This document shows positions 8,362 to 17,970 of a stretch of DNA of 64,000 nt, one piece after another. The position numbers were made by a program, and so were the translations under genes. The DNA is from CAWDXG01 sp963822115. Its GTDB lineage: Bacteria > Myxococcota_A > Polyangia > Polyangiales > Polyangiaceae. Location: positions 124,001 to 188,000 of the forward strand of contig CAWGGM010000012.1 of the NCBI GenBank assembly GCA_963822115.1. The letters run 5' to 3'. The number at the start of each line of letters is the position of its first letter. The first letter of the stretch is position 1. Under the pieces are notes generated by a model. It searched no databases and was not told the DNA's origin. It saw only the letters and a program-made list of their open reading frames with translations.

Positions 8362-8612
8362 GGTGGACTCCACTGCGCCCGGCGCTCTGCACGAGACGTA
8401 CCGTGACGGCCCCGGCGCTGGGCGTCCGGGGGCGCCCCGGGGGTACGTGACGCGATGCGCCTGGGCCTCGCCGCGGCTGCCAGGACCCCCCAGCACAAGC
8501 AGCGGAAAAATCGGCCGGCGCTCCTGCCGCAGCGTGGAGGACGCCGGCCGACAATTGAACCGCTGCCAAAAAGCGCCGGCCCGTGGTAGCTTGAGCCGAT
8601 CATTCTTCGAGC

Positions 8613-9548
8613 GTGACGGTGGGCAACTACAACGAAGACGATTATGACGACGAGGGGGCGGAACGCACCGCGATCGTCAACCTCGCCGAGCTGAGGCGGG
8701 CGCAGACGGCAGCGCCGCGCGACCGGCACCTGCTGGTGCGCGTGCACGGCAACCAGCTGGGCCAGGTGATCCGCCTGGACAACGTCGAATACAGCATCGG
8801 CCGCAGCATGGACTCGAACATCTGGCTGAACGACTCGGGCATGAGCCGCCATCACGCCAGGCTCAAGCGCGAGGGCGCCAGCTACTCGGTGGAGGATCTG
8901 GAGTCGGCCAACGGCAGCTTCGTGCAGGGCGAGCGCATCCAGAAGCGGCAGCTCAGCGACGGCGACATGATCCAGCTCGGGCCGAGCGTCATCTTCCGCT
9001 ACTCGATCACCGACGAGGACGAGGAGAACGTCCTGCGCAAGCTGTACGAAGCCAGCGTGCGCGATTCGCTGACCGGCTGCTACAACCGCGAGCACTTCGA
9101 CGAGCGCCTCAAGGCGGAGGTGTCCTACGCGCGGCGGCACCACACGCTGCTGTCGCTGTTGATGTACGACCTCGATCACTTCAAGCGCGTCAACGACACC
9201 TACGGCCACCAGGCGGGCGACGAGGTGCTGATCGAGCTGTCGGCGCGCATCCGCGCGCAGCTCCGCGCGGAAGATATCTTCGTGCGCTACGGCGGCGAGG
9301 AGTTCTCGATCATCCTGCGCGGCATCACCGTGGAAGGCGCCGCCCACGTGGCCGAGCGGCTGCGCAACGCAGCAGCGTCCCAGCCGGCGGTCTTCGAGGG
9401 AACAGCGATTCCGGTCACCATCAGCCTGGGTGCGGCCTCGCTGCACGAAGCGCAGGAACCAACGTCGCAGGCGCTCATCTCTGTAGCCGACCGGCGCCTG
9501 TACGCCGCCAAGCACGGCGGCCGCAACCGCGTCGTCTGGCAGGGCTAG
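8613..9548 (+). CDS. FHA-GGDEF diguanylate cyclase
   Basis: A 311-residue cytosolic protein starting at GTG. Residues about 40-130 form an FHA phosphothreonine-binding domain (SIGRSMDSNIWL, MSRHHARL, ESANGSFVQGERI). Residues about 145-310 form a GGDEF domain with DSLTGCYNREHF, YDLDHFKRVNDTYGH and the active-site loop GGEEF (227-231), expected to make cyclic di-GMP from GTP. An RxxD inhibitory site (RAED, 218-221) is present five residues before the active loop, so product inhibition is likely. The FHA domain suggests activation or localisation by a Ser/Thr kinase, a common myxobacterial theme. About 250 bases upstream hold no gene. Confidence 0.93.
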   Translation: MTVGNYNEDDYDDEGAERTAIVNLAELRRAQTAAPRDRHLLVRVHGNQLGQVIRLDNVEYSIGRSMDSNIWLNDSGMSRHHARLKREGASYSVEDLESANGSFVQGERIQKRQLSDGDMIQLGPSVIFRYSITDEDEENVLRKLYEASVRDSLTGCYNREHFDERLKAEVSYARRHHTLLSLLMYDLDHFKRVNDTYGHQAGDEVLIELSARIRAQLRAEDIFVRYGGEEFSIILRGITVEGAAHVAERLRNAAASQPAVFEGTAIPVTISLGAASLHEAQEPTSQALISVADRRLYAAKHGGRNRVVWQG

Positions 9549-9703
9549 CTAGCCGGGTCGCAACCGGACGCAGCGGCTCCGCGAGCCGTCGCGGAAGCAG
9601 CGGGCTCGACATTCCATGTTCCGCACGCGACCAGCGTGTGGACGACACCGGCATGCCCGGTGCTGTCGATAGCCACGCTCTTCGAGGGCCGGCACGGCGG
9701 CGC

Positions 9704-10091
9704 TCAGCGGATGTCCGCACCTCGCTCGGCGAGCAACTCCCGGAGGACGGAGCGGTGGCAGTGCGACTCGTCTTCGCAGTAGCAGCCCACGGAGAGGTTC
9801 GTGGTGTGCGACAGGGCCGCGAGCAGGTCGAGGGTGCGGCGCGCGGTCGGTTCGCTCATTTCCTTCCGGAATCGCTTCTTGAACGCCGCCCACTCGCGTT
9901 CGGTGCTGGCGGCGTGGCCGAGCTTGACCAGCTCCGGGCTCGGCGACAGGTCCGGATACCAGAACGTCGTACCAGTCGTCGGACGCGAAGCGGCTTGCGG
10001 GAACCCCGCGCGGTGGACGGCGTACGGTTCCGATGCGCAGACCTTCACCGCGACTCCGCGGCTGGCCAAGGCGGACGATGCGAAGGGTCAT
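9704..10091 (-). pseudogene. DUF488 family gene with a +1 frameshift
   Basis: The gene reads as a DUF488 protein only if one base is removed. The first part (10091 to about 9964) encodes MTLRIVRLGQPRSRGEGLRI and continues to ASDDWYDV. The second part, in another frame (about 9962-9704), encodes WYPDLSPSPELV, RTLDLLAALSHTT, then VGCYCEDESHCHRSVLREL. The break lies at the AA pair 9963-9964, where one extra base separates DV from WYP; correction gives 128 residues, the normal size. The conserved Cys/His cluster CYCEDESHCHRS is intact. It could be a sequencing error or a recent inactivation. DUF488 has no settled function. Confidence 0.75.
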
Positions 10092-10370
10092 GACGCGAGA
10101 AGCCTACCGTTCGCCCGCCTTGCCGGAAACCAGCGGCCGAGCCGCACGTTGCCGTCACTGATCGGCCCAGTACATATCCCTCGACCAGAACGTCGCGCCT
10201 GGATTCCGCGTGTCCTTCCGTTTCGGACGGATCGGCGTGCGATGTACGGGCGGGTAGGTGCGCAACAGGAAAGCGGAGAGATCCGGGGGAACCCCTGCGC
10301 GCGTGCGCGGCCGCACTGCGGGCCGGGTGTGGTAGACGCGCCGGAGTAGGAGCATGTAGGATCGAGAGCT

Positions 10371-12440
10371 GTGGATCTGAAGTCGGCTAGCGTTTTCGTA
10401 TTGTGCCTGGCGCTCGGGGCATGCAGCTCGGGGCTCGGCTCGCTAACCAGCGACAACGGTCACGACGCGGGGCAGGACCATTCCGCGGGAGGCAGCGGGG
10501 GGTCTGGTGCGGACGCCGGTGGAGCGGGTCAGGGCGCTTCCGGCGGTCAGGGCAATGCCGGCGGCCAGGGCAATGCCTGCGGGCCCGGAACGAAGCTCTG
10601 CGGCAACGCGTGCCAGTCGACGACGGATCCGGCCTTTGGTTGCGGCGCCACGGGTTGTGCGCCGTGCAGCGCCAACCATGCCAAGGTCGATTGCGCGACG
10701 GGCACGTGCCACATCCAGGCGTGCAACACCGGCTACGCGGACTGCAACCAGGATCAGAGCGATGGGTGCGAGACGAACACCCAGGATGATCCGCATCACT
10801 GCGGCAGCTGCGGGCTCGACTGCTTCGCGGACACCTCGGCGAACAACTGGGTCTGCAACCAGGGCAAGTGCGAGCCAAGTACCTGTGCGCCCGGCAAGGC
10901 CGAGTGCGATGGCAACCCAGGCACCGTCTGCGAAACCAACATCGCAACCGATCCGGCGCATTGTGGTTTCTGCACGAACGCCTGCACGCTGCCCCACGCC
11001 ACGCCGGGCTGCAGCTCCGGACAGTGCGTGGTCGCCAAATGCGACGCGGGTTGGGCCGACTGCAACAACAACCCCGCGGACGGCTGCGAAGTCAACGTGC
11101 AGGACGGCGACCCGGCCAACTGCGGAGCCTGCGGTCACTCGTGCAGCACGGTGCACGGCGCCGCATCGTGCAAGGCTGGAGCGTGCACGATCGCGTGCAA
11201 GGCCGGCTGGGGCGACTGCAACAGCGATGCAACCGATGGCTGTGAAACCGCGCTGCAGAGCGATGCCGCGAACTGCGGCAGCTGCGGCAACGCCTGCCCG
11301 GCGCCCGCCCATGGCGCGGCCGTCTGCCAGTCCGGCCAGTGCGCCGTGGCGTGCAACTCGGGCTACACCAACTGCAACGGCGAGTGCGTCAACCTGCAGA
11401 GCGACACCGCGAATTGCGGGAGTTGCGGCACCAGCTGCGGCAACCAGACCTGCAGCGGGGGCAAGTGCGTTTCCAGCTGCAACCTGACGACCTGCAACGG
11501 CGCCTGCGTGGACACGGCGACCGATCCAGCCAATTGCGGGACCTGCGGCAAGCAGTGCAGCGCGCCGGCCAACGGCAGCCCGACCTGCTCTGCCGGCAAC
11601 TGCGGCGTCCAGTGCAACTCCGGCTACACCAACTGCAGCGGGCTTTGCCGCGCCACAGCTACCGACGTCAACAACTGTGGCGGCTGCGGCAAGCAGTGCA
11701 GCGTCCCCGCCAACGCCAGCCCGACCTGCTCGGGCGGCAAGTGCGGCATCCAGTGCAACGCCGGCTACACCGACTGCAGCGGGACCTGCAAGAATACCAA
11801 CACGGACAAGAACAATTGCGGGAGCTGCGGCAACAGCTGTACGGCGCCGGCCAACGGCTCGGTAGCGTGCAGCAGCGGCAGCTGCAGCATCTCCTGCAAC
11901 AATGGCTTCACGAAGTGCGGCAGCAGCTGCGTCGACATCCTGACGGACTCGAAGAACTGTGGTGGCTGCGGCACGGCGTGCGGCATCGGCCAGTATTGCT
12001 CTTCAGGCACGTGCAAGCTCACCTGCAACTACACCGTCTGCAACAACCAGTGCGTCGACACCTCGACCAGCACGTCGAATTGCGGAAGCTGCGGAACGGC
12101 GTGCGCCGCGCCGGCCAACGCCTCGGCCACCTGCTCCCACGCCAAGTGCGGGTTCTCCTGCAACGCGGGCTTTTCGCTGTGCAACAGCAGCTGCGTCAAC
12201 TACAACACCGACCCCTCGAACTGCGGCGGCTGCGGAACGGTGTGCACGGCACCGACAAGAGCGACCGCGACCTGCTCGAACGGGGTGTGCGGCTGGGTGT
12301 GCAATTCGCCGTACACGGACTGCAGTGGCACCTGCGTGGATACCAGCAGCAACCCGCTCAACTGCGGCGCGTGCGGCGCGAAGTGCCCGGTCAAGTTGGG
12401 GATGTGCATCGGCGGCTACTGCGAATGCACCCAGTGCTGA
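10371..12440 (+). CDS. Cys-rich repeat lipoprotein (Stig1-like repeats)
   Basis: A 689-residue exported protein with a GTG start and lipoprotein signal (lipobox LGAC, Cys18). A Gly/Ser/Ala linker (about 40-75) containing duplicated GGQGNA leads to the repeat region. Twelve units of about 35-50 residues each contain [NH]CGxCGxxC followed by Cys pairs such as CxxGxC and CNxGYxxC, plus one degenerate first unit (GCGATGCAPC). This pattern is found in many myxobacterial surface proteins and resembles the plant Stig1 Cys-rich module. The even Cys spacing implies a rod of small disulfide-bonded domains outside the cell. Role unknown; adhesion or matrix structure is a reasonable guess. Confidence 0.85.
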   Translation: MDLKSASVFVLCLALGACSSGLGSLTSDNGHDAGQDHSAGGSGGSGADAGGAGQGASGGQGNAGGQGNACGPGTKLCGNACQSTTDPAFGCGATGCAPCSANHAKVDCATGTCHIQACNTGYADCNQDQSDGCETNTQDDPHHCGSCGLDCFADTSANNWVCNQGKCEPSTCAPGKAECDGNPGTVCETNIATDPAHCGFCTNACTLPHATPGCSSGQCVVAKCDAGWADCNNNPADGCEVNVQDGDPANCGACGHSCSTVHGAASCKAGACTIACKAGWGDCNSDATDGCETALQSDAANCGSCGNACPAPAHGAAVCQSGQCAVACNSGYTNCNGECVNLQSDTANCGSCGTSCGNQTCSGGKCVSSCNLTTCNGACVDTATDPANCGTCGKQCSAPANGSPTCSAGNCGVQCNSGYTNCSGLCRATATDVNNCGGCGKQCSVPANASPTCSGGKCGIQCNAGYTDCSGTCKNTNTDKNNCGSCGNSCTAPANGSVACSSGSCSISCNNGFTKCGSSCVDILTDSKNCGGCGTACGIGQYCSSGTCKLTCNYTVCNNQCVDTSTSTSNCGSCGTACAAPANASATCSHAKCGFSCNAGFSLCNSSCVNYNTDPSNCGGCGTVCTAPTRATATCSNGVCGWVCNSPYTDCSGTCVDTSSNPLNCGACGAKCPVKLGMCIGGYCECTQC

Positions 12441-12476
12441 GGGTGCCGCACCCTGCGAAGCGATGCTGGACCTCGG

Positions 12477-13304
12477 CTACAGCTGCGCTTGCAGGTGCGC
12501 CACGGCGATCAGGTGCGCGGCGAGGTCGGTCTCGGCGGCGTTGGTGGAGGCGACGTGGGCATTGTCGCCGCCCGTCGCGTGGACGACGCTGGCGCGCCGG
12601 CGCTGCGACACCAACCGGTCGTCGTAGAGGGCTCCGGGAGCGCGCGCGCGGAACAGCTCGACGGTGGTGGTGAAGTTCTCGAGCAGCGTGCGGCCGGCGC
12701 GCTCATCGAGACCCGCGTAGCGCAGCCGCTGCTCGCGCAGCAGCAGATGGCCGCTGCCCGAGCGGGCAAACACGTACAGCACCTGCTCGCGCTCGCCGCG
12801 CAGCGAGTGCTCGCGCTTGACCGTGGTCTTGGAGAAGGAAATCCCGCCGCTCATCGCGGCGCGCGCCAGGCTGAGCTTCGTCTCCTTCTTCTCGGTGGTG
12901 ATTTCCTCCGAGCTGTCGTGGGTGGCGCGCACCAGCGCGAGCACCTCGGCGTAGGCGAGCTCCTGCGAACCGGCGCCGGGCGCGGTCGCGCTGAAGGCGT
13001 CCGGCTCGAACGAGAAATCGCGGGGAACGAATAGGCTGTCGGCGCCGGCCACGTGCGCCATGTCACAGGCAACGGCACCGTGCCCGGCGGCCCGGAGCAC
13101 GCCGAGCACCTGCTGCGCCGCCGCGACCTCGCCGGTGCGCACCAGAACATTCGGCAGCGGACCCGACAGCAGGAGCCTCAGGTCGTACGCGCTTCGACGC
13201 AGGTGCGGCGCCAGCACCGCCGCGAGCTGTTCGACCGCGGCGGGCGGCCTCGCATCCGGCGGCGAGCCGGCCGGTCCCCAGCGAGTCAGTGCTACTGCGT
13301 ACAT
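12477..13304 (-). CDS. Conserved hypothetical protein
   Basis: A 275-residue protein with no signal peptide. The start at 13304 (MYAVALTRWGPAG) is preferred over a longer open frame to 13664, because the extension has the skewed composition of a shadow frame over the next gene. A first half with VLRAAGHGAVACDMAHV and a second half with REQVLYVFARSGSGHLLLRE look like folded alpha/beta segments. A charged block with several lysines (about residues 140-160) lies between them. No family recognised. It lies 41 bases downstream of the lipid-kinase-like gene, same strand, probably the same transcript. Confidence 0.7.
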   Translation of the reverse strand: MYAVALTRWGPAGSPPDARPPAAVEQLAAVLAPHLRRSAYDLRLLLSGPLPNVLVRTGEVAAAQQVLGVLRAAGHGAVACDMAHVAGADSLFVPRDFSFEPDAFSATAPGAGSQELAYAEVLALVRATHDSSEEITTEKKETKLSLARAAMSGGISFSKTTVKREHSLRGEREQVLYVFARSGSGHLLLREQRLRYAGLDERAGRTLLENFTTTVELFRARAPGALYDDRLVSQRRRASVVHATGGDNAHVASTNAAETDLAAHLIAVAHLQAQL

Positions 13305-13345
13305 GCTTCCCTGGCGCGGCAAGAGCGCGCGAGGAAAGGGTAGCG

Positions 13346-14377
13346 CTAGTTCGGCAGGGCCGACCAGTCGAGCAGGTTTACCCACTCGCTGGCTAGCGCG
13401 TAGTCGACCTCGGCACGGCGCTCGACGCGGTCGCCGCCGATCTGGAATGGCACGGGCTGCGAGAAGCTCGCGTGGCAGCTGTCGAGCAGCCAGGTGTGCA
13501 TCTTCGGGCAGGGATGCGCGCCGCGCCACAACTGGCGCATGCGCAAGGTCGCCTCGATCGCGCCTGCCGAGTAGATGCGCATGCAGAATCGGCCGGGCAC
13601 CAGGCCCGCGAACGGGAAGGCGCGGAAGCCGAAGCCCCACTCGGGCGTCGTGCCCGCCGCGCACACGCTGACCGGCCCTCGATACAGCACGGCACCGTTC
13701 TCGCCGCCGGGCACCGGGATCGCGCGGCCCTGCTCGTCCACCGTCAGCGCGTCGGCGCCGGTGTTGACCAGCTCCACCTCGACCGACGGGCCCGAAGCGT
13801 GCCGCGGGATGGTGCGCGTGAACATGCCGTGCAGGTAGCCCATGAGCCCGTTGCGGCGGCTCTTCGGCAGGATGCCCGGCGCGTCCTTCTGCATGTGGAA
13901 GTCGTCGATCATCTCGGCGTCCCAGCCGGTGCCGGCGAAGTGGGCGAGCTGGCCGTCGACTTCCACCAGATCGAAGCGCTTGACGGGCAGCGGCGAGCCG
14001 GAAACGAGCGCCCCGAGCTGGTTGATGGCCTTGCGCCAGCTACGCGCGCCGGTGACGCGGGCCCAGGCGTTGCCGGTGCCCAGAGGCAGGACGCCCAGCG
14101 CCGTCGTCGGCGCCGTACCGTTGGAAAGCCAGGGCACGTGCGCGCCGGCCTGCGCCGCGGCACGCGACGTGTTGAGCAGACCGATGGCCGTCCCGTCGCC
14201 ACCGGCCGAAATCACGACGGCTGGTGCGCGCGATCCGAGCTCGCGCACGAAGTCAGCGCAATCCTGCATGCTACGCGAGGTCAGCACGCGCGCCGACGGG
14301 ATCCTCGAACGGCACAGTTCCGCTACCGCGTCACTGCCCCGCCGAGCCTGGGTGTTCACCACAACAGCGATGCTCAC
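13346..14377 (-). CDS. Diacylglycerol/sphingosine-kinase-like lipid kinase
   Basis: A 343-residue protein of the DAGK catalytic superfamily, which transfers phosphate from ATP to lipid hydroxyls. Conserved nucleotide-binding motifs are present: VVVNTQARRG at the N-terminus, SAGGDGT (57-63) and LPLGTGN (97-103). The C-terminal beta-sandwich domain (DLVEVDG..HFAGTGWDAEMI) is present and of normal size. The protein has no signal or membrane segment, as for YegS/DgkB-like soluble enzymes that act at the inner face of the membrane. Substrate lipid is unknown. It probably leads a two-gene unit with 12477-13304. Confidence 0.88.
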   Translation of the reverse strand: MSIAVVVNTQARRGSDAVAELCRSRIPSARVLTSRSMQDCADFVRELGSRAPAVVISAGGDGTAIGLLNTSRAAAQAGAHVPWLSNGTAPTTALGVLPLGTGNAWARVTGARSWRKAINQLGALVSGSPLPVKRFDLVEVDGQLAHFAGTGWDAEMIDDFHMQKDAPGILPKSRRNGLMGYLHGMFTRTIPRHASGPSVEVELVNTGADALTVDEQGRAIPVPGGENGAVLYRGPVSVCAAGTTPEWGFGFRAFPFAGLVPGRFCMRIYSAGAIEATLRMRQLWRGAHPCPKMHTWLLDSCHASFSQPVPFQIGGDRVERRAEVDYALASEWVNLLDWSALPN

Positions 14378-14493
14378 AGCACCGTTAAGCCTAGGACCAG
14401 CCGGGCCATCAGGCTGTCAGCATTCGGTCACGGATGCACTGCGAAGGGCGCTTTGCGCCTCGCCCGGGACCCGGCAGACTGTCGCTGGAACCC

Positions 14494-15954
14494 ATGTGGC
14501 ACCCTGCAAATCCCGTCGTTCACGAGCTTCCTGCCGCACATTGGCCGACCCGGGAGGAGGCCGCGCGCTCGCGCTGGTTCAGCCCGGTGGCGCTCGGTTC
14601 GGTGGAGCTGGAACAGCGGACATGGGTACCGGCGATGGTGCCGTGGCGCGCCACCGAAGAGGGCTTCGTGACGGACGACGTGGTCGATTGGTACGCGCGC
14701 TTCGCGGAGGGCCGGCCTGGTGCGATCGTCGTCGAAGCTACCGGGATCCGCGACGTGCCGAGCGGGCCGCTGCTCCGCATCGGGCATGACCGCTTCGTGC
14801 CAGGGCTCGAGCAACTGGTCGACGCGGTGCGTCGCGCAAGCGGCGGTCACACGCGGCTCTTCATCCAGCTCATCGACTTCCTCGCCATCCGCCGCCGGCC
14901 CGACCAGGGAAAGTACTTCGCGCGCTACCTCGAGATCACCGATCGCCACCGCGACGCTTTCGAGGGACACGAAGACGCGGAGATCCGCGAGCGGCTCGCA
15001 GCGCTGCCGCACGACGAGCTCGCGCGCGTGCTCGATCCCCGCGAGCTGGAAGCGCTCGACTACGGCTACCGCGAGCGCGTCACGGATCTGCACCTGCCGC
15101 ACATCCGCGATCTGCCGCGCGTGCTGCCGGGTCTGTTTGCCGATGCGGCCGAGCGGGCCGCGCGCGCCGGCTTCGACGGCGTGGAGCTACACTACGCCCA
15201 CGCCTACACGATGGCGTCGCTCCTATCGAAAACCAACGACCGCAGCGACGGTTATGGCGGCTCGCGCGAGGGGCGGGCGCGGCTTCCGCTGGAAGCGTAC
15301 CGCGCGGTGCGCGAGCGCGTGCCGGCATCGTTCGCCGTCGGCTGCCGCTATCTGGCCGACGAGTGCGTCGACGGCGGCAGCAACGTGGACGATGCGGCCT
15401 GGTACGGCGTCGAGTTGGCCCGTGCGGGCATGGACTTCCTGTCGCTGTCACGCGGCGGCAAATTCGACGACGCCAAGCAGCCGCAGATCGGCTGGGCGGC
15501 GTATCCGTACACGGGGCGGAGCGGCTACGAGTGCATGCCCAGCGTCAAGAGCGACGCGCGAGGGCCGTTCGGGCGCAACGTGCCGGCGGCCCGGCAGATC
15601 CGGCAGGCGATCCGCGAGGCCGGGCTGTCGACTCCGATCGTGGTGGCAGGGGGCATCGCGACGTTCGAGCAGGCCGAGCGGATCCTCACCGACGGCGCGG
15701 CCGACATCGTCGGCGCTGCCCGCCAGTCGCTGGCCGATCCGGACTGGTTCCTCAAGGTATCGCTGGGCCGCGGGTCGGAAGTGCGGCGCTGCGTCTTCAC
15801 CAACTACTGCGAGGGGCTCGACCAGAAGCACAAGCAGGTCACCTGCAAGCTCTGGGACCGCACCGGGCTGGACGAGCCGGATGTGAAGCTTTCGCGCGTG
15901 GGGCGCCGCCGCCTGGTCGCACCTGCATGGAAACCCGGCGACGATTTCCTGTAG
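14494..15954 (+). CDS. NADH:flavin oxidoreductase, Old Yellow Enzyme family
   Basis: A 486-residue TIM-barrel FMN enzyme. The start at 14494 (MWHPANPVV) is preferred to one 60 bases earlier because of a GGAA ribosome site and a sensible N-terminus. Family motifs are the substrate/flavin segment GVELHYAHAYTMASLLSK, the phosphate-binding YGGSREGR, and GAADIVGAARQSLADPDW near the end. HYAHAY replaces the more common HGAHGY. The extra C-terminal FAD/NAD domain of 2,4-dienoyl-CoA reductases is absent, but three Cys in RCVFTNYCEGLDQKHKQVTC recall the iron-sulfur region of that branch. Substrate cannot be assigned; reduction of an activated C=C bond is expected. Confidence 0.9.
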   Translation: MWHPANPVVHELPAAHWPTREEAARSRWFSPVALGSVELEQRTWVPAMVPWRATEEGFVTDDVVDWYARFAEGRPGAIVVEATGIRDVPSGPLLRIGHDRFVPGLEQLVDAVRRASGGHTRLFIQLIDFLAIRRRPDQGKYFARYLEITDRHRDAFEGHEDAEIRERLAALPHDELARVLDPRELEALDYGYRERVTDLHLPHIRDLPRVLPGLFADAAERAARAGFDGVELHYAHAYTMASLLSKTNDRSDGYGGSREGRARLPLEAYRAVRERVPASFAVGCRYLADECVDGGSNVDDAAWYGVELARAGMDFLSLSRGGKFDDAKQPQIGWAAYPYTGRSGYECMPSVKSDARGPFGRNVPAARQIRQAIREAGLSTPIVVAGGIATFEQAERILTDGAADIVGAARQSLADPDWFLKVSLGRGSEVRRCVFTNYCEGLDQKHKQVTCKLWDRTGLDEPDVKLSRVGRRRLVAPAWKPGDDFL

Positions 15955-16014
15955 AATGAGCCGATATCGGTCTGCCTCGACACTACTCATCACGAGCGGA
16001 GTCAGGAGGAGTTC

Positions 16015-17857
16015 ATGAACAGGGCACTCGTCGGTCTTTCAACCCTTGCGCTGGCAGCGGCGGTCGGCTGCGGCGGCAGCAGCACGGGCCTCACGGGCAG
16101 CGGCGGCGGCGGCAGCGGCGGCAGCGGAGCCACAGCGGGCGGCGGCGGCAGCGGAGCCACAGCGGGCGGCGGCGGCACGGGCGGCGCTCCCCTGCAGACG
16201 CGCAGCAACAAGCTCGACCTGCTCCTCGTGGTCGACAACTCGATCTCCATGGCGGACAAGCAGCAGATCCTGGCCCAGGCTGCGCCTGGCATCATCGACC
16301 GCCTGGTCAACCCGTTGTGTGTCGGCCCCGGCGGCGATCTCGAAGCCCGTATCCGGGCCCAGCGCACCCTGCCCGTCCGGCTATTCGCGCGAGGTGACTC
16401 CCGTGACCGACATGCACGTCGGCGTGGTCACCTCGAGCCTCGGCGGCCATGGCCCGCCCACGAACTTCTGCAATCCCGAGGGCCCCGACAAGTCCAACCC
16501 CAACAACGACGACCACGCGCACCTGCTGCCCACGGTGAGGCAGGGCGTTCCGCAGTGGAACAACAGCGGCTTCCTGGTCTGGGACCCGAAGGGCAAGTCC
16601 AGTCCGCCCGGCGAGAGCAACATCACGCAGTTCGAGACGGACGTGGCGACGACGATCAAGGCCGCGGGCGAGAAGGGCTGCGGCTTCGAATCGACGCTGG
16701 AAGCCATGTACCGGTTCCTGGCGGACCCGACTCCTCCGACCGGCGTCAAGGTCACGAACAACACCTCGCAGCCCGACGGTGTCGATACGCAGGTCCTCGA
16801 TGAACGCAAGGCGTTCTTGCGACCCGACTCGGCGGTGATGGTCGTGCTGCTCACCGACGAGGACGACTGCAGCATTTCGGACTCGGGTCTGGGTTGGCTG
16901 GTGGCGCGGCAGGAGCACATGCCGCGCGGCACCTCGGCATGCGCCACGGATCCAGCAAGCCCCTGCTGCCGCTCGTGCGCGCTCCAGGAGGCCTCGCCGC
17001 CGGCGGGCTGCTCGGCCCTCAACGTGGACCCGTCATGCACGAAGGGCTCGTTCACCGACAAGGAAGACGCGCTCAACCTGCGCTGCTTCCACGAGAAGCG
17101 GCGCTTCGGGCTGGACCTGCTGTACCCCGTGGCGCGCTACGCCAACGCGCTGTCGAAGGTGGCGCTCTGCCCGAACGAGAAGGACCTGGCGTGCGCTCCG
17201 GGTGACACGCCGGTACCCAATCCGCTGTTTGTCGGCGGGCGCAGCGCGTCGCTGGTTTCAGCGACGGTGATCACGGGCGTGCCCTGGCAGGACATCGCCC
17301 GCGATCCGACGAGCACGCAGAACCTGAGCTTCATGTCGGCGACCGAGCTCGGCAGCAAGGGCCGCTTCAAGACGATCGTGGGCGACCCCGCGAACTACCA
17401 GGCACCGACCGATCCGCTGATGCAGGAATCCGTCGACCCACGCAGCGGGAGCAATCCCGTGACCGGAGATGCGATCGCGCCGCCCTCGGCCGGCGTCATG
17501 GCCAATCCCATCAACGGCCACGAGTACGACATCCCGAACCAGGACGACCTGCAGTACGCCTGCGTGTTCCCACTCGCCGCGCCGCGGCAGAACGGTCAGG
17601 ACTGCGGGACGTTCGGACAACCCGAGGCCTCGCCGGACAAGCCGCTGTGCCAGGACCCGTCGAGCGGCAGCTACGGTACCACGCAGTACTTCGCCAAGGC
17701 CTACCCCGGGCTGCGCCAGCTCGCCGTCATCCAGGCGCTCGGCGATCGCGGTGTGACGGCTTCGATCTGCCCCGCCGTAGGCGCGCCCGGGCCCGACGGC
17801 GGCTACAACCCCGCCGTGCGCGCGATGATCGAGCGACTGAACCGGATGCTGCAGTAG
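16015..17857 (+). pseudogene. VWA-like lipoprotein gene with a single-base frameshift
   Basis: Two frames make one typical myxobacterial surface lipoprotein. The first (16015 to about 16340) gives a signal with lipobox VGC, a Gly-rich tether containing two copies of a 27-bp unit (16120-16173), and the start of a von Willebrand A fold (LDLLLVVDNSISMADKQQIL, with the metal-site pattern DxSxS). The second (about 16335-17857) continues with VTPVTDMHVGVVTSSLGGHG and MVVLLTDEDDCS, then Cys-rich segments to a normal C-terminus. One extra base between about 16325 and 16352 separates them; removal gives 613 residues. The ribosome site AGGAGG before the ATG is strong. Either an assembly error or a recent lesion. 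Confidence 0.8.
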
Positions 17858-17970
17858 GCGGCGACCTCCACACGGCGCGGGCAGTGCCGGCCTCCGCATC
17901 CGGGTGAACACCCGGTCGGGGACCCGGGACTTGCCCGCGGCATGCCGGGCGATCCATTTTGGGGGCGCCG

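Noticed and set aside
10155..10355. Small minus-strand frame of 66 codons ending GATFWSRDMYWADQ
   Set aside because: The end looks protein-like and may be a relic, but there is no start signal, no recognisable family and no partner, so it is not listed as a gene.
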